Positions 35,689-47,777 of a stretch of 61,334 bases of DNA are shown here, in pieces. The notes under the pieces are model-generated. The model did no database searches, was not told the DNA's origin, and was given only the letters and a program-made list of their open reading frames with translations. The DNA is from Acidobacteriota bacterium (GTDB taxonomy: Bacteria; Acidobacteriota; Thermoanaerobaculia; Thermoanaerobaculales; Thermoanaerobaculaceae), in contig JACQZW010000049.1 of NCBI GenBank assembly GCA_016213675.1, positions 1-61,334 of the forward strand, read 5' to 3'. Positions within the stretch are counted from its first letter, which is position 1, and the number at the start of each line of letters is the position of its first letter. The position numbers and the translations under genes were made by a program.

Positions 35689-36032
35689 CGTTCTCCTCCT
35701 TCCTGTTCTTCCGCCAGATTGACAGGTTGGCACGTCCCTCTCCGCGTCGGAAAGGGCTTGCCGACTAGGGGCCAATGAGGCCGGCCACGGACCGCGGGCC
35801 GCTCATCGCTTGCCCGCCCCCACGTGCCCTCCTTTCGATCCTCCCGGACCTTGGAACTTTGGTCGCGCACCGTGAGAATCCCGGCCAACGGCGCGCGGGA
35901 AACCAGCGTGAGTGCGAGAGCTTCCAGGCACCGCCCCGCCATCCGTCTGCAATGCGGGTGACGGTTCGCTCCGCGGGCCTGCAGGCCATGGGACTTGCTG
36001 AAGACGTCACTGCCGTCAATATTGGGGTCGAT
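35689..36032 (-). other. Long putative 5' leader of the TonB receptor gene
   Basis: No convincing gene lies in this stretch. If transcription starts about seven bases after the CAATAT hexamer (36019-36024), the receptor mRNA would carry a leader of about 320 bases. It holds several purine-rich GGAGG stretches and a possible 13-codon ORF with its ATG near 35806. No known riboswitch was recognised. Confidence 0.35.
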
Positions 36033-36046
36033 TGACAACGTTGTCA
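36033..36046. promoter_or_regulatory. LacI-type operator 3 (TonB receptor promoter)
   Basis: TGACAACGTTGTCA is a perfect palindrome, extended by one more base pair on each side (TTGACA...TGTCAA). On the minus strand a consensus -35 TTGACA (36042-36047) is followed 17 bases later by CAATAT (36019-36024), pointing at the TonB receptor gene. A repressor bound here would block that promoter. Confidence 0.78.
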
Positions 36047-36180
36047 AGACGTCTCGCCCGGGGTCGTAGACAGTTGTCTTGCCATGGTCGCCGAGGTCAT
36101 CTCCAGCCTGGATCAAGACTCCCGATCAGGCGAGGTCGCTCATCGCCGTCAGCAGGTCCCAGTCAGCCGGGAAGGCAGCG

Positions 36181-37209
36181 TCACCGCCGAGTCCCGCAGC
36201 GGCTCGTGGACTCGCGCAGGATCAGCTTCGACTCCAGAACGTAGCGTCTCTCCCCCGGGTCCTTGCCCTGGAGTCGGTTGACGAGGCACTCGGTGGCAAC
36301 ACGCGCGACCTGCCTGATCGGCTGCCGCGCCGTGGTCAGCGGGGGACACGCGTAACGCGCCATCGGTGTGTCGTCGAAGCCGCACACCGAGAGCTCCGCC
36401 GGGACTGCCAGTTTCTTCTCGTAGGCGGCGGTGAGCACGCCCATCGCCATGTGGTCGTCGCTGGCGAAGATGGCGGTCGGTCGTGGGTCCCTGGCGAGAA
36501 GACGCTGCGCACAGGCGAATCCCGAGTCGAAGGTGTAGAGACCCTGCTCGACCGGCGCGCGGTCCGGCGACAGGCCGTGCGCCTGGAGGCTGGCCCGGAA
36601 GCCCAGCAGGCGGTCGTGGCTCGAACCGTGGTCGGGGTGCCCGATGATGAACCCGATGTTTGTGTGGCCAAGCAGGATCAGATGGTCGGTCATGAGGCGG
36701 GCCGCCCGCTCGTCGTCCACCGAGACGCACGGCGAGTCCCCAGCGCTGTCCCGCTGGGAGATGCGGACGAATGCGATGTCGGCCTCGATCAGCGCGCGGA
36801 TCAGCGGCTCGAAGTCTGCGACGGGTTGGGTCAGGATCAGACCGTCGACCGTCGACCGATGGTGCAGGCTGACGGCCTCGTCCACCAGGCTCGGCGCGAG
36901 GGTGCGGCAGGGGTGGATCAGCAAGTGGTAGTCCAGGCGGCGGCAGACGGCGAGCGCGCCGTCCTGGATCGCCATCACGTAGTCCGAGTCGGGGTTGTCG
37001 TAGAGCAGCCCGATGACGAACGATCGCTTGCTGGCAAGACGGCGGGCTGAGACGTTCGGCTGGTACGCGAGCCCCTTTGCGGCGGCCAGGACACGATCCC
37101 GGGTCTGCGGCCGCACGTTGGGCTCGCCGTTAAGGACCCGCGACACCGTCTTGATGGACAACCCTGCCTGGGCCGCAACGTCGTCGATGGTCGCCCGGCG
37201 CCTGGTCAT
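36181..37209 (-). CDS. LacI-family transcriptional regulator of the glycan locus
   Basis: The 342-residue protein has a LacI helix-turn-helix at residues 7-26 (TIDDVAAQAGLSIKTVSRVLNG), hinge helix SARRLASKRS, and a periplasmic-binding-protein-like core (FVIGLLYDNPDSDYV, GLILTQPV, GFIIGHPDHGSS, AIFASDDHMAMGVL, VCGFDDTPMARY). It binds palindromic operators and releases them on binding a sugar. The ATG at 37209 is the natural start before the helix-turn-helix. It is divergent from the SIS gene with operator 4 between them, suggesting autoregulation. Five matching operators in the window mark its probable regulon. Confidence 0.92.
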   Translation of the reverse strand: MTRRRATIDDVAAQAGLSIKTVSRVLNGEPNVRPQTRDRVLAAAKGLAYQPNVSARRLASKRSFVIGLLYDNPDSDYVMAIQDGALAVCRRLDYHLLIHPCRTLAPSLVDEAVSLHHRSTVDGLILTQPVADFEPLIRALIEADIAFVRISQRDSAGDSPCVSVDDERAARLMTDHLILLGHTNIGFIIGHPDHGSSHDRLLGFRASLQAHGLSPDRAPVEQGLYTFDSGFACAQRLLARDPRPTAIFASDDHMAMGVLTAAYEKKLAVPAELSVCGFDDTPMARYACPPLTTARQPIRQVARVATECLVNRLQGKDPGERRYVLESKLILRESTSRCGTRR

Positions 37210-37308
37210 CCCCGCTGCTGTCTCCTGGACAAGTATACCCCCGACCTCGCCTGCGGTCGCCACGCATCAAGATGAGCAAAGTACTACAGCCAAAAGCTCG
37301 TCGTTGAG

Positions 37309-37322
37309 TAACAGCGCTGTCA
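37309..37322. promoter_or_regulatory. LacI-type operator 4 (lacI-type gene / SIS gene)
   Basis: TAACAGCGCTGTCA differs from a perfect palindrome in one base. It lies between the divergent regulator and SIS genes. A TATCAT hexamer at 37345-37350 could be the -10 of the SIS gene, which would place the operator over its -35 region. Confidence 0.7.
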
Positions 37323-37427
37323 GCCGGACGCCTCGACAGCCGAGTATCATGGCGCGGTGACCGCGATCGCGTCGTCGGGCGCCAGCGCGTCGCGCGTCAT
37401 CGGCGCGAGATCCCGAGGGAGGTTCCG

Positions 37428-38465
37428 TTGGGGCTGAGAGACGAAATTCTCGAGCAACCCTCGGCCGTCGGGCGTCTGCTTGCCGACCCGGACGATCAGG
37501 TCGCCCGCGTGGCGCGACGCGTCCTCGATCGGGGCGTTCGGATGGTGTTCCTGGCGGCGCGTGGATCCTCCGACAATGCCGGCCTGTACGCCAAGTACCT
37601 GTGGGGAGCGTTCAACTCGTTGCCGGTCGCGCAGGCCGCCCCCTCGCTCTTCACCGTCTACCGCCGTCCACCGGCGATCGCCGACTCGCTCGTGGTGGCG
37701 ATCTCGCAGTCCGGCCAGTCGCCCGACATCACGAGCGTCGTCCGTGAGGGTCGCCGCCAGGGCGCCCTGACGCTCGCCATCACCAACGACGTCGAATCGC
37801 CGCTCGCCAAGGCCTCGGAGCTGGTCATCGACATCACGGCGGGCCCCGAGCTCGCCGTCGCCGCGACCAAGACCTACACGACCGAGCTCGTCGCCATTGC
37901 CATGCTCTCCGCGGCACTGTCGGAGGACCCCGGGCGGCGGGAGTGGCTGGCCCGAACGCCCGAGCTGATCGCGCAGGCGCTCACCCTCGACGCCCCGGCC
38001 CGGACGGCGGCCGAGCGCCACCTTGCCATGGCGCACTGCTCGGTGCTCGGCCGGGGCTTCAACTACGCCACCGCGTTCGAGTGGGCGCTCAAGCTCAAGG
38101 AGCTCGCGCACGTGATCGCCGAGCCATTCTCGCCGGCCGACTTCGAGCACGGGCCCGTGGCTCTCGCCCAGGAGGGCTTCCCGGTGCTTGCGATCGTCCC
38201 CGCCGGACCGATGGCGGAGGTTTCAGTGCCGCTGCTCAGGCGCCTCGTCGAGGAGCGGCACGTCGAACTCCTGTTGATCTCCAACGACGAAGCGGCGCTC
38301 GCCCTCGCCGGCACCCCGCTCCGACTCGCCCCCGACCTGCCGGAGTGGCTCTCGCCGATCGTCGCGATCGTCCCGGCACAGCTCCTCTGCTACCACCTGG
38401 CCCGCGCCCGCGGCCTCGACACGGAGGACCCGTTGGGGCTCACCAAGGTCACCCGCACCTTGTGA
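37428..38465 (+). CDS. SIS-domain sugar-phosphate isomerase/deaminase (NagB-II/AgaS-like)
   Basis: The 345-residue protein has two SIS domains: FLAARGSSDNAGLYAKY with AISQSGQSPDITS, and VLGRGFNYATAFEWALKLKEL with SPADFEHGPVAL. It is homologous to the isomerase half of GlmS but has no glutaminase domain. Such stand-alone proteins are usually glucosamine-6-phosphate deaminases of the second type, or AgaS-like enzymes. It starts with TTG at 37428 behind GAGGGAGG. Operator 4 lies upstream. It would feed glucosamine 6-phosphate made by the ROK kinase into glycolysis; that link is inferred. Confidence 0.82.
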   Translation: MGLRDEILEQPSAVGRLLADPDDQVARVARRVLDRGVRMVFLAARGSSDNAGLYAKYLWGAFNSLPVAQAAPSLFTVYRRPPAIADSLVVAISQSGQSPDITSVVREGRRQGALTLAITNDVESPLAKASELVIDITAGPELAVAATKTYTTELVAIAMLSAALSEDPGRREWLARTPELIAQALTLDAPARTAAERHLAMAHCSVLGRGFNYATAFEWALKLKELAHVIAEPFSPADFEHGPVALAQEGFPVLAIVPAGPMAEVSVPLLRRLVEERHVELLLISNDEAALALAGTPLRLAPDLPEWLSPIVAIVPAQLLCYHLARARGLDTEDPLGLTKVTRTL

Positions 38466-38468
38466 CCC

Positions 38469-38491
38469 GGCGCCGCCTTCCTCGCGGCGCC
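38469..38491. terminator. Hairpin between convergent SIS and deacetylase genes
   Basis: GGCGCCGC and GCGGCGCC form an 8-bp perfect stem with a 7-base loop in the 27-base gap between two convergent genes. No T-run follows on either strand, so it is at best a weak bidirectional terminator. Confidence 0.45.
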
Positions 38492-38492
38492 T

Positions 38493-39722
38493 CTAGAGCG
38501 GCGCCGGATGCTCGAGCCAGGCGAGCAGCTCACGGTGGCTGACCAACCGCACCTCCTCGTGCCGCAGGAAGTGCTCCAGCAGGGCGGCGAGCGCTGTCCG
38601 CCGCTCGGCGACCGGAGTGGCGCACCCGTCGGCCTCCGACCGGTCGGAGTAGAGCTCGCTGTGCAGCCCGACGGTGAGCGGGCAGCGGTTGCCGGCCAGG
38701 CGCAGCTCGAGGGTGTAGCGGAGCGTGGCGAGGAACTCCGCCGGAGTCATCCCGAACTCGCACCATAGGTTCCAGTCCATTCCCGTGATTTTGCCGCTGC
38801 CCTCGTCGAAGTACTCGTGACGGCTCCTGAGCCGCGCGCGCAGGCCCGGGGCGACCCCGAGGCGCGCGCAGTCGTCGTCGGGCGGCACGATGTAGACGTA
38901 GACCGGGATCTCCCACAGGCCCGGATGACGTCCGAGCGCCTCGCCGAGCGGTGAGCCGTGGTCGAGTCGATAGGGCCAGGTGAAGTTGGTCCCGTCCTGG
39001 CCCTCCGCGGTGCCCTCCTCGAGGCTGCAGTCGTACGCGAAACCCTGGCTGCGCGCGGCCGCCAGCGTTTCGCCGCTGTACTCGAGGTAGGGGGTACGGA
39101 AGCCGCGAAGCTCGGTGCGGGCGACCCCCAGCCCGGAGCCTGGAACCGGCGCCTCGAGCGTCTCGCCGGCTGCGTAGGGCCGACCGAGAACCTCGACGCA
39201 TCGGCTCATCTCGTCCGCCCAGGCGGCCGCAGATAGCTCCCGCCCGTGCGGGTGAGAGTGCGTGTGGACGCCGATCTCGTGGCCGGAATCGATCGCCTCC
39301 CGCCAGGCGCGCTTGATCCACAGCGGGTTCTCCGGCGGTCGGACGCCGTAGGCCGCGGGATCGGTGCCGGACTCGCTCACCAGGTAGTGGGTGTTGACGT
39401 AGAAGGAGAAGTGGGCGGGACTGCCGTCGTACGTGAGAGGGTTCGCGCGCCCAAGCGCGTTCACGCGGCCCGCGAAGAGCGACGTCAGGAAGTGCATCCC
39501 GCCAGCAGCACCCGAACCATCGAGGCCCGAGAAGCCGTTGTCGTCGCTGCCGAGGCAGACGAACTGCGGCACCTCGCGGGGCGCCAGGGCGGCCGGTGGG
39601 TCGCTCGAGGGCAACACCGCGGAACTGCGGGTCGTTTGCCTTGGGCCGACGCACCCGGCGAAGGCGAGCGCCAGGGCTACGGCCGGGACGATCGGTCTGG
39701 CCAACGACATGACGGCTTCCAC
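38493..39722 (-). CDS. Polysaccharide-deacetylase (NodB-like) lipoprotein
   Basis: The 409-residue protein has a lipobox (LAFAGC, Cys24) and a NodB-like domain. It starts VCLGSDDNGF (catalytic and metal Asp60/Asp61), has the metal histidines in HEIGVHTHSHPHG, and the conserved GFRTPYLEYS segment. Family members deacetylate N- or O-acetylated glycans at the cell surface. The GTG at 39722 has GAGG upstream; an ATG lies four codons later. It follows the TPR gene by seven bases, at the end of an apparent aldo/keto reductase-TPR-deacetylase operon. Chitin oligomers or acetylated hemicellulose are possible substrates. Confidence 0.82.
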   Translation of the reverse strand: MEAVMSLARPIVPAVALALAFAGCVGPRQTTRSSAVLPSSDPPAALAPREVPQFVCLGSDDNGFSGLDGSGAAGGMHFLTSLFAGRVNALGRANPLTYDGSPAHFSFYVNTHYLVSESGTDPAAYGVRPPENPLWIKRAWREAIDSGHEIGVHTHSHPHGRELSAAAWADEMSRCVEVLGRPYAAGETLEAPVPGSGLGVARTELRGFRTPYLEYSGETLAAARSQGFAYDCSLEEGTAEGQDGTNFTWPYRLDHGSPLGEALGRHPGLWEIPVYVYIVPPDDDCARLGVAPGLRARLRSRHEYFDEGSGKITGMDWNLWCEFGMTPAEFLATLRYTLELRLAGNRCPLTVGLHSELYSDRSEADGCATPVAERRTALAALLEHFLRHEEVRLVSHRELLAWLEHPAPL

Positions 39723-39729
39723 GTCCGCC

Positions 39730-40713
39730 TCACAATCCGCCGCCGGCCGATTCGCCGGCCGCGATCCGTGCCCGCACCGCCCCGATCAGCTCGTCGAGCG
39801 CCGCGGCACGCTGCGGCTCGCTCACGAGGGCTCGCGCGCGCTGCAGATGGTCCAAGGCCTCCACGAGACGCTGGGCCTGGAGGTGACAGTAGGCGACCAT
39901 CTCGAGCGCCCGATCGTCGTCGGGCTTGAGCGCGGCTGCCCTGGCGAAGTACGGCAGCGCCGCCGCGACGCGACCCGAGTTGTAGTGGAGGACGCCGGCG
40001 TTGTAGAGCGCCAACTGGTTGTCCGGCTCGAGGGCGAGGACTGCCTCGTAGCTCACCAAGGCGCCCTCGGAATCACCGCGACGGTCGAGGCAGACGCCCA
40101 GGTTCAGGTGCCCCGCGGCGAAGCCCGGGGCGAGCTCGGTCACACGTCGCAGGGAGGCGACCGCGACGTCGAGCTGCCCTTCCTGGACCTCGCACAGGGC
40201 TCGCATGTACAACGCGTTGGCGTCGTTCGGGTCGGCCGCGAGCAGGCGCTCGATGGCGTCACGGGCGGCCGTGCACTCCCCCTTGCGCACCTGCTCGCTC
40301 GCCCGCCCGAGCAGCTCCTTAAGCGCGGCCGAGCGAGCCGCCGCGCCCACCTCGGCCTCGCTCATCAGCACGTAGGGCTCGAGCTCGACCTTCTTCATCC
40401 GGTTGGATTGCGGCTCGGAGAGGTTCCACTCGTCGGTGCGCGATTGGTACCCCGCCTTGGAGACGCTGACCTCGTAGACGCCGTGGGAGAGTCCGAACAT
40501 CCTGAACTTGCCCTCAGCGTCGCTCGTCGTCTTGAAAGCCCGCCGGCTCGTCCGTTCCCGCATCTCCACGACCGCTCCGGGGACGGGTGCCTTGCCGACG
40601 GTGACCACCGCGCCACTGACCGCGTACTCGCGCTCTTGCGCCCAGCCCGGGAGCGCACACCCGAGTGTGCCCACCAGGATCGCCCACCCTGCGACACCCC
40701 ACCTCTTCGCCAT
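39730..40713 (-). CDS. Secreted carboxypeptidase-regulatory-like plus TPR protein
   Basis: The 327-residue protein has a signal peptide (WAILVGTLGCALPGWAQ) and an N-terminal beta-sandwich of the carboxypeptidase-regulatory type (VSGAVVTVGKAPVPGAVVEM, HGVYEVSVSKAGY). From about residue 135 there are four or five tetratricopeptide repeats (ANALYMRALCEVQEGQ, AAGHLNLGVCLDRRGD, QLALYNAGVLHYNSGR). It is likely a periplasmic scaffold; no catalytic motif is seen. The ATG has GAGGAGG six bases upstream. It lies 38 bases after the aldo/keto reductase gene. Confidence 0.8.
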   Translation of the reverse strand: MAKRWGVAGWAILVGTLGCALPGWAQEREYAVSGAVVTVGKAPVPGAVVEMRERTSRRAFKTTSDAEGKFRMFGLSHGVYEVSVSKAGYQSRTDEWNLSEPQSNRMKKVELEPYVLMSEAEVGAAARSAALKELLGRASEQVRKGECTAARDAIERLLAADPNDANALYMRALCEVQEGQLDVAVASLRRVTELAPGFAAGHLNLGVCLDRRGDSEGALVSYEAVLALEPDNQLALYNAGVLHYNSGRVAAALPYFARAAALKPDDDRALEMVAYCHLQAQRLVEALDHLQRARALVSEPQRAAALDELIGAVRARIAAGESAGGGL

Positions 40714-40751
40714 CCTGCGCCTCCTCGCGGTCCGAACCACGTACCCCTCGC

Positions 40752-41669
40752 TCACGGCAGCGGAGCACCGTCGGACGCTTCGACGATCCGGTAGCAATCG
40801 CGACGATCCAGGTGCACCGCCAGGGCGCGGGTCGCCGCGAAAAGCCGCGCCGGGGTCAGGCTACCGAGGATGGCGACCGGCCGCACCGGGTGCGCGAGCA
40901 CGAAGGCCAGCGCGACCGCGGCCCGCTCCACCCCTTCACGGGCGGCGAGCTCGTCGAGCACGGCGAGCAGCTCCGGGCGTACACCTTCGCCGCTCGCCAA
41001 TCGCCCCCCGGCGAGGGGACTCCAGGCGAGCGCCGTGATGTTCCCGCAGCAACAGCGGTCGAACGTCCCGTCGCGCGCAGGATCGAGGTGGACCGCCGAG
41101 TACTCCGGTTGGATCGCGGCGAGTGCGGTGCCGTTTCGAGCCAGGCCGGCCGTGATCGCGTCGTGCTGCGAAAGGGTGTAGTTCGAGACGCCGACCTCGC
41201 GGACCTTGCCTTCGCGCCGCAGGGCGACGAGCGTCTCGGCCACCTCGATCGGGTGCGCGAACAGGTCCGGGCGGTGGACCAGGTAGAGGTCGATCCGCTC
41301 GACCCGAAGGCGCCGCAGCGACGCCTCGCAGGCGGCCCGTAGCGCCCGCGCGCTCGAGTCGTACGGCAGCGGTGGCCGCACCCCGCCCTTGCTCGCGAGG
41401 ACGATGTGATCCCGCAGCGACGGCTGCGCCTGCAGCATGCGCCCGAGCATCACCTCGGCCGCCCCGAAACCGCTGGAGTCCTCCTGGAAGCCGTAGACGT
41501 CAGCGGTATCGACGAGGGTCATCCCGGCCTCGATCGCCGCGTTCAGCGCCCGCTCCGCCCGCTCCGCCTCGGTCGGCGCGAAGCGCCAACAGCCGAAGGC
41601 CAGCGGGCCGGAGCTCATGCCCTCGACCCCGATCGGACGGGTTCCGGCGTCGACGAGGTTCTCGCTCAT
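40752..41669 (-). CDS. Aldo/keto reductase
   Basis: The 305-residue protein has the complete aldo/keto reductase catalytic tetrad: Asp54 and Tyr59 in DTADVYG, Lys94 in LASKGG and His132 in YLVHRPD. VGVSNYTLSQHDA and AWSPLAGGRL complete the barrel. Members reduce aldehydes or ketoses with NADPH. The cytoplasmic protein starts at the ATG at 41669 (GGGAG upstream); the ATG four codons earlier lacks a ribosome site. It is first in a minus-strand set with the TPR and deacetylase genes. The sugar substrate is unknown. Confidence 0.88.
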   Translation of the reverse strand: MSENLVDAGTRPIGVEGMSSGPLAFGCWRFAPTEAERAERALNAAIEAGMTLVDTADVYGFQEDSSGFGAAEVMLGRMLQAQPSLRDHIVLASKGGVRPPLPYDSSARALRAACEASLRRLRVERIDLYLVHRPDLFAHPIEVAETLVALRREGKVREVGVSNYTLSQHDAITAGLARNGTALAAIQPEYSAVHLDPARDGTFDRCCCGNITALAWSPLAGGRLASGEGVRPELLAVLDELAAREGVERAAVALAFVLAHPVRPVAILGSLTPARLFAATRALAVHLDRRDCYRIVEASDGAPLP

Positions 41670-41746
41670 CGCCACTCCCATGATCGCGCCAACGCCGGCG
41701 ACGCGCCAGTCACCGCATGTATGCTTCCGCTCGGAGGGAGAAGACC

Positions 41747-42961
41747 TTGCGATCCCCCTGGCACCGACTCGCAGCTTCCCTGCTCGCTCTCGCCGGCCTC
41801 GCCGGGTCGTCCTGCGGCCTGCCCGGGAAGGGCGGCGGCGCCCGCTCGGCGCTGGTCGTCTCCCTGGCGCGGCTCGAGAAGGGCCCCACCGGACACGTGC
41901 CGCAGCCGGCGCGGCTCGGTATCCTCACCCCAGGGCGCGGCGCGTGGAGCTGGCGCAGCCTCGACGACCCCGACAGCAACGTGTTCCACAAGGCGATGGC
42001 GTTCGAGCTCGACCAGGGGCGGCTTGGCCTCCTGACCGCCGGCGGTACGCGGGCGTTGCTCAAGGTCTGGCTGCCTGGCGGTGAGCAACGCACGCTCTGG
42101 GAGGCGGACTTCGGCGGCCGCTTCTCGCGCATGCGCGACGTCGAGGTGGCCGACGTCTACGGCACCGGCGAGCGCGATCTGGTCGTCGCCACCCATGACC
42201 AGGGCGTGGTCGCGGTCGTGCGGCCGGACGGCCGCAGCGGCTGGGCGGCGACCGAGCTCGACCGCGCACCGGACACCATCGTTCACGAGGTCGAGGTCGG
42301 CGACCTCGACGGCGACCGCACCCTCGAGATCTACGCCACCCCGAGCAGCCCCAACCGGCTGGACGGAACGCCGCAACCCGGCACGATCGTCAAATACGTC
42401 CCGGCCCGGGGCGAGGGACGGACGGTCGTGGCCGACCTCGGCGACCGTCACGCCAAGGAGATCCTCGTCGCCGACGTCGATGGCGACGGCCGCGACGAGC
42501 TCTACGCCTCGGTGGAGGCGGTGTCGGGCGGCCAGGTCGAGATCCGCCGCTACGACGCCGGCACCGACCCGCGCGGCGGCACGCTCGTCGCGCGGCTGGC
42601 CGACCGCCTGTGCCGCTTCTTGACCGCCGGCGACGTCGACGGCGACGGCTCCCGCGAGCTCGTCGCCACGACCCACCGGGCCGGCCTGTGGCTGCTGCGC
42701 CGCGGATCGCAGCCGGCCGGCCCCTGGACCGCCACCGTGATCGACCCGGCGTCCTCGGGCTTCGAGCACGCGGCCGTGCTGGCGGACCTCGACGGCGACC
42801 GCATCGACGAGCTCTACGTCGCCAACGACCAGGCGGCGGAGGTCAACCGGTACGGCTGGAGCGACGGGCGCTGGGTGAAGACGGTCCTCTACACCCATCC
42901 GGGCGGCCTCTCGGGCTTCACCTGGAGCATCATGCCCGTCCCCCTCGCGGCCCTGCCATGA
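41747..42961 (+). CDS. Secreted FG-GAP/VCBS-repeat protein
   Basis: The 404-residue exported protein contains at least four beta-propeller blades with calcium-binding loops: DLDGDRTLEIY, DVDGDGRDELY, DVDGDGSREL and DLDGDRIDELY. I prefer the TTG at 41747, which follows GGAGGGAG and leads straight into a signal peptide (LAASLLALAGLAGSSC), over the ATG at 41717, which has no ribosome site and adds ten polar residues. Cys23 may be lipidated, though the lipobox is weak. FG-GAP propellers bind ligands or proteins; no enzyme motif is visible. Confidence 0.8.
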   Translation: MRSPWHRLAASLLALAGLAGSSCGLPGKGGGARSALVVSLARLEKGPTGHVPQPARLGILTPGRGAWSWRSLDDPDSNVFHKAMAFELDQGRLGLLTAGGTRALLKVWLPGGEQRTLWEADFGGRFSRMRDVEVADVYGTGERDLVVATHDQGVVAVVRPDGRSGWAATELDRAPDTIVHEVEVGDLDGDRTLEIYATPSSPNRLDGTPQPGTIVKYVPARGEGRTVVADLGDRHAKEILVADVDGDGRDELYASVEAVSGGQVEIRRYDAGTDPRGGTLVARLADRLCRFLTAGDVDGDGSRELVATTHRAGLWLLRRGSQPAGPWTATVIDPASSGFEHAAVLADLDGDRIDELYVANDQAAEVNRYGWSDGRWVKTVLYTHPGGLSGFTWSIMPVPLAALP

Positions 42962-43010
42962 CGGCTCGGCCGGGCGGCCGGCGGACGACACGTGCCGGAG
43001 CACCGCGCCA

Positions 43011-46070
<3,060 letters not shown>

Positions 46071-46114
46071 CGTGGCCTCTCCTTCGTTGCCCTGCTCGGG
46101 CTTCGAGCCCGCGA

Positions 46115-47755
46115 TCAACTGAAGTACAGCCACACCAGGCCGACACACACGATCAGGACCACCGACCACCAGACGTCCCGGCGGCGCCGCGCCGCGCTGG
46201 ACGCCAAGGCATACGGCGAGGCGGCGCCGCCGGCCGGAAGGTCGGCGGTGGCGAAGGTCAGGCCGCCGAGTCGTGAGTCATCGTGCGGGCGGGTGGCGAG
46301 GCTGACCACGACGAGCACCGCGGCGCACACGGCGAACAGCAGGACCGCGAAGTGGAGAAAGTTGACCTCGGCGTACCAGCGCGGCAGCCCGGCGAGGGCA
46401 CCCTTGTTGAGCTCCAGAACGAGCCTGGCCAGGCCCAACACGAAGCCGGTGAGCAGCGACGCGATGGCGCCGGTTCCGTTCACCCGCTTCCAGAACACCC
46501 CGAACAGGAACACCGCGGCGATCGGCGGCGAGATGTAGGCCTGCACGCTCTGCAGGTAGACGTAGAGCTGGCTCGAGATGTACTTCATGAAGGGGATCCA
46601 CGCGAGGCCGAGTCCGACGAGGGCCACGGTCGTCAGCTTCCCGACGGTGACGAGCCGACGTTCCGAGGCGGTCGGGTGGATCTTGCGGTAGACGTCCCAC
46701 GTGATCAACGTCGAGCACGAGTTGAAGACCGCGGACAGCGAGCTCATCAGTGCGGCGAGGAAGCCCGCCACCACGAGGCCGCGTACCCCGACCGGAAGCA
46801 AGGTGCGGATCATCTCTGGGAGGGCGTGGTCGGGGCGCGCCAGTGTGAGCTTGCCGTTGGCGACGAGCGCGGCGGCCACCACCCCGGGGATGACGAAGAT
46901 GAACAGCGGCAGGAGCTTGAGGTACCCGGCGAAGATCGTGCCGCGGCGAGCGTCGTCGATTCCCCGGGCGGAGAGCGTCCTCTGCACGATGAACTGGTCG
47001 GTGCACCAGTACCAGACGCCGAGGATCGGGGCGCCGAAGAGAATCCCGGTCCACGGGAAGGCGGGGTGGCTGGCCGGCTGCCACATGTCGAGAAAGGCCG
47101 GTGCCACCGCGCCGCGCATCGCGCCCCAGCCGCCCAGCGCTGCCAGGCCGGCCACGGTCACCAGGACGGCGCCGCCGATCAGCATGAACGTCTGCAGCGC
47201 CTCCGTGTAGAGCACGGCGCGCAGGCCGCCGAGGACCGTGTAGACGCCGGTGGCGACGACGATGACGAGCGCCCCGGTCCAGAATCCCCCGCCGACCAGC
47301 ACCTCGAAGACGACGCCGCCGGCGTACAGGGTGACCGAGATCTTGGTGAGGACGTAGCCGATGATCGTCACGACCGCGAGGTACCAGCGCGCCGGGGCGG
47401 AGTAACGGCGCTCGAGGAACTCCGGCATCGTGTACACGCCGCTGCGCAGGTAGAACGGCACGAAGAGCCAGCCCAGGACGAGCAGGATCAGCGACGCCAG
47501 CACCTCGAACTGCCCGACGGCGACGCCGCTGTCGTAGCCGGTCCCGGCCAGCCCGACAAGGTGTTCCGACCCGATGTTGGCGGCGAACAGCGCCGCCCCG
47601 ACGACGAGCCACCCGACGTCGCGGCCGGCGAGGAAGTACCCCGCCGGCGAGGCGTGTGTGGCCTTCTTCCGCCATGCGACCCACCACGCGACTCCGAGGA
47701 TCACCGCGAAGTACAGCGCGATCACCACCCAGTCGACGGTCGCGAGGGGTGTCAC
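46115..47755 (-). CDS. Sodium/solute symporter (SGLT-like), second copy
   Basis: The 546-residue membrane protein has about fourteen helices and SGLT-type SSS motifs: GYFLAGRDVGWLVVGAALFAANIGSEHLVG (the sugar-transporter signature with IGSEH), YTMPEFLERRYS, YWCTDQFIVQRTLSA, AALMSSLSAVFNSCSTL. It should import a monosaccharide or disaccharide with sodium. The GTG start at 47755 has GGAGGG upstream. It begins the operon that includes the GH3-GH105 fusion, and operator 5 lies 23 bases upstream of its start codon. Confidence 0.9.
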   Translation of the reverse strand: MTPLATVDWVVIALYFAVILGVAWWVAWRKKATHASPAGYFLAGRDVGWLVVGAALFAANIGSEHLVGLAGTGYDSGVAVGQFEVLASLILLVLGWLFVPFYLRSGVYTMPEFLERRYSAPARWYLAVVTIIGYVLTKISVTLYAGGVVFEVLVGGGFWTGALVIVVATGVYTVLGGLRAVLYTEALQTFMLIGGAVLVTVAGLAALGGWGAMRGAVAPAFLDMWQPASHPAFPWTGILFGAPILGVWYWCTDQFIVQRTLSARGIDDARRGTIFAGYLKLLPLFIFVIPGVVAAALVANGKLTLARPDHALPEMIRTLLPVGVRGLVVAGFLAALMSSLSAVFNSCSTLITWDVYRKIHPTASERRLVTVGKLTTVALVGLGLAWIPFMKYISSQLYVYLQSVQAYISPPIAAVFLFGVFWKRVNGTGAIASLLTGFVLGLARLVLELNKGALAGLPRWYAEVNFLHFAVLLFAVCAAVLVVVSLATRPHDDSRLGGLTFATADLPAGGAASPYALASSAARRRRDVWWSVVLIVCVGLVWLYFS

Positions 47756-47777
47756 GAGGGAACCCTCCTGGAGGGAA

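Noticed and set aside
35765..36019. 84-codon minus-strand ORF in the TonB leader
   Set aside because: The composition is Arg/Gly/Pro-rich with no motif, and it lacks a ribosome site at its first ATG. A leader RNA explains the region as well.
36068..36079. AGACAGTTGTCT dyad near operator 3 as a sixth LacI-type site
   Set aside because: The arms resemble the operator, but the centre is two bases shorter and lacks the CG core, so the half-site phasing is wrong.
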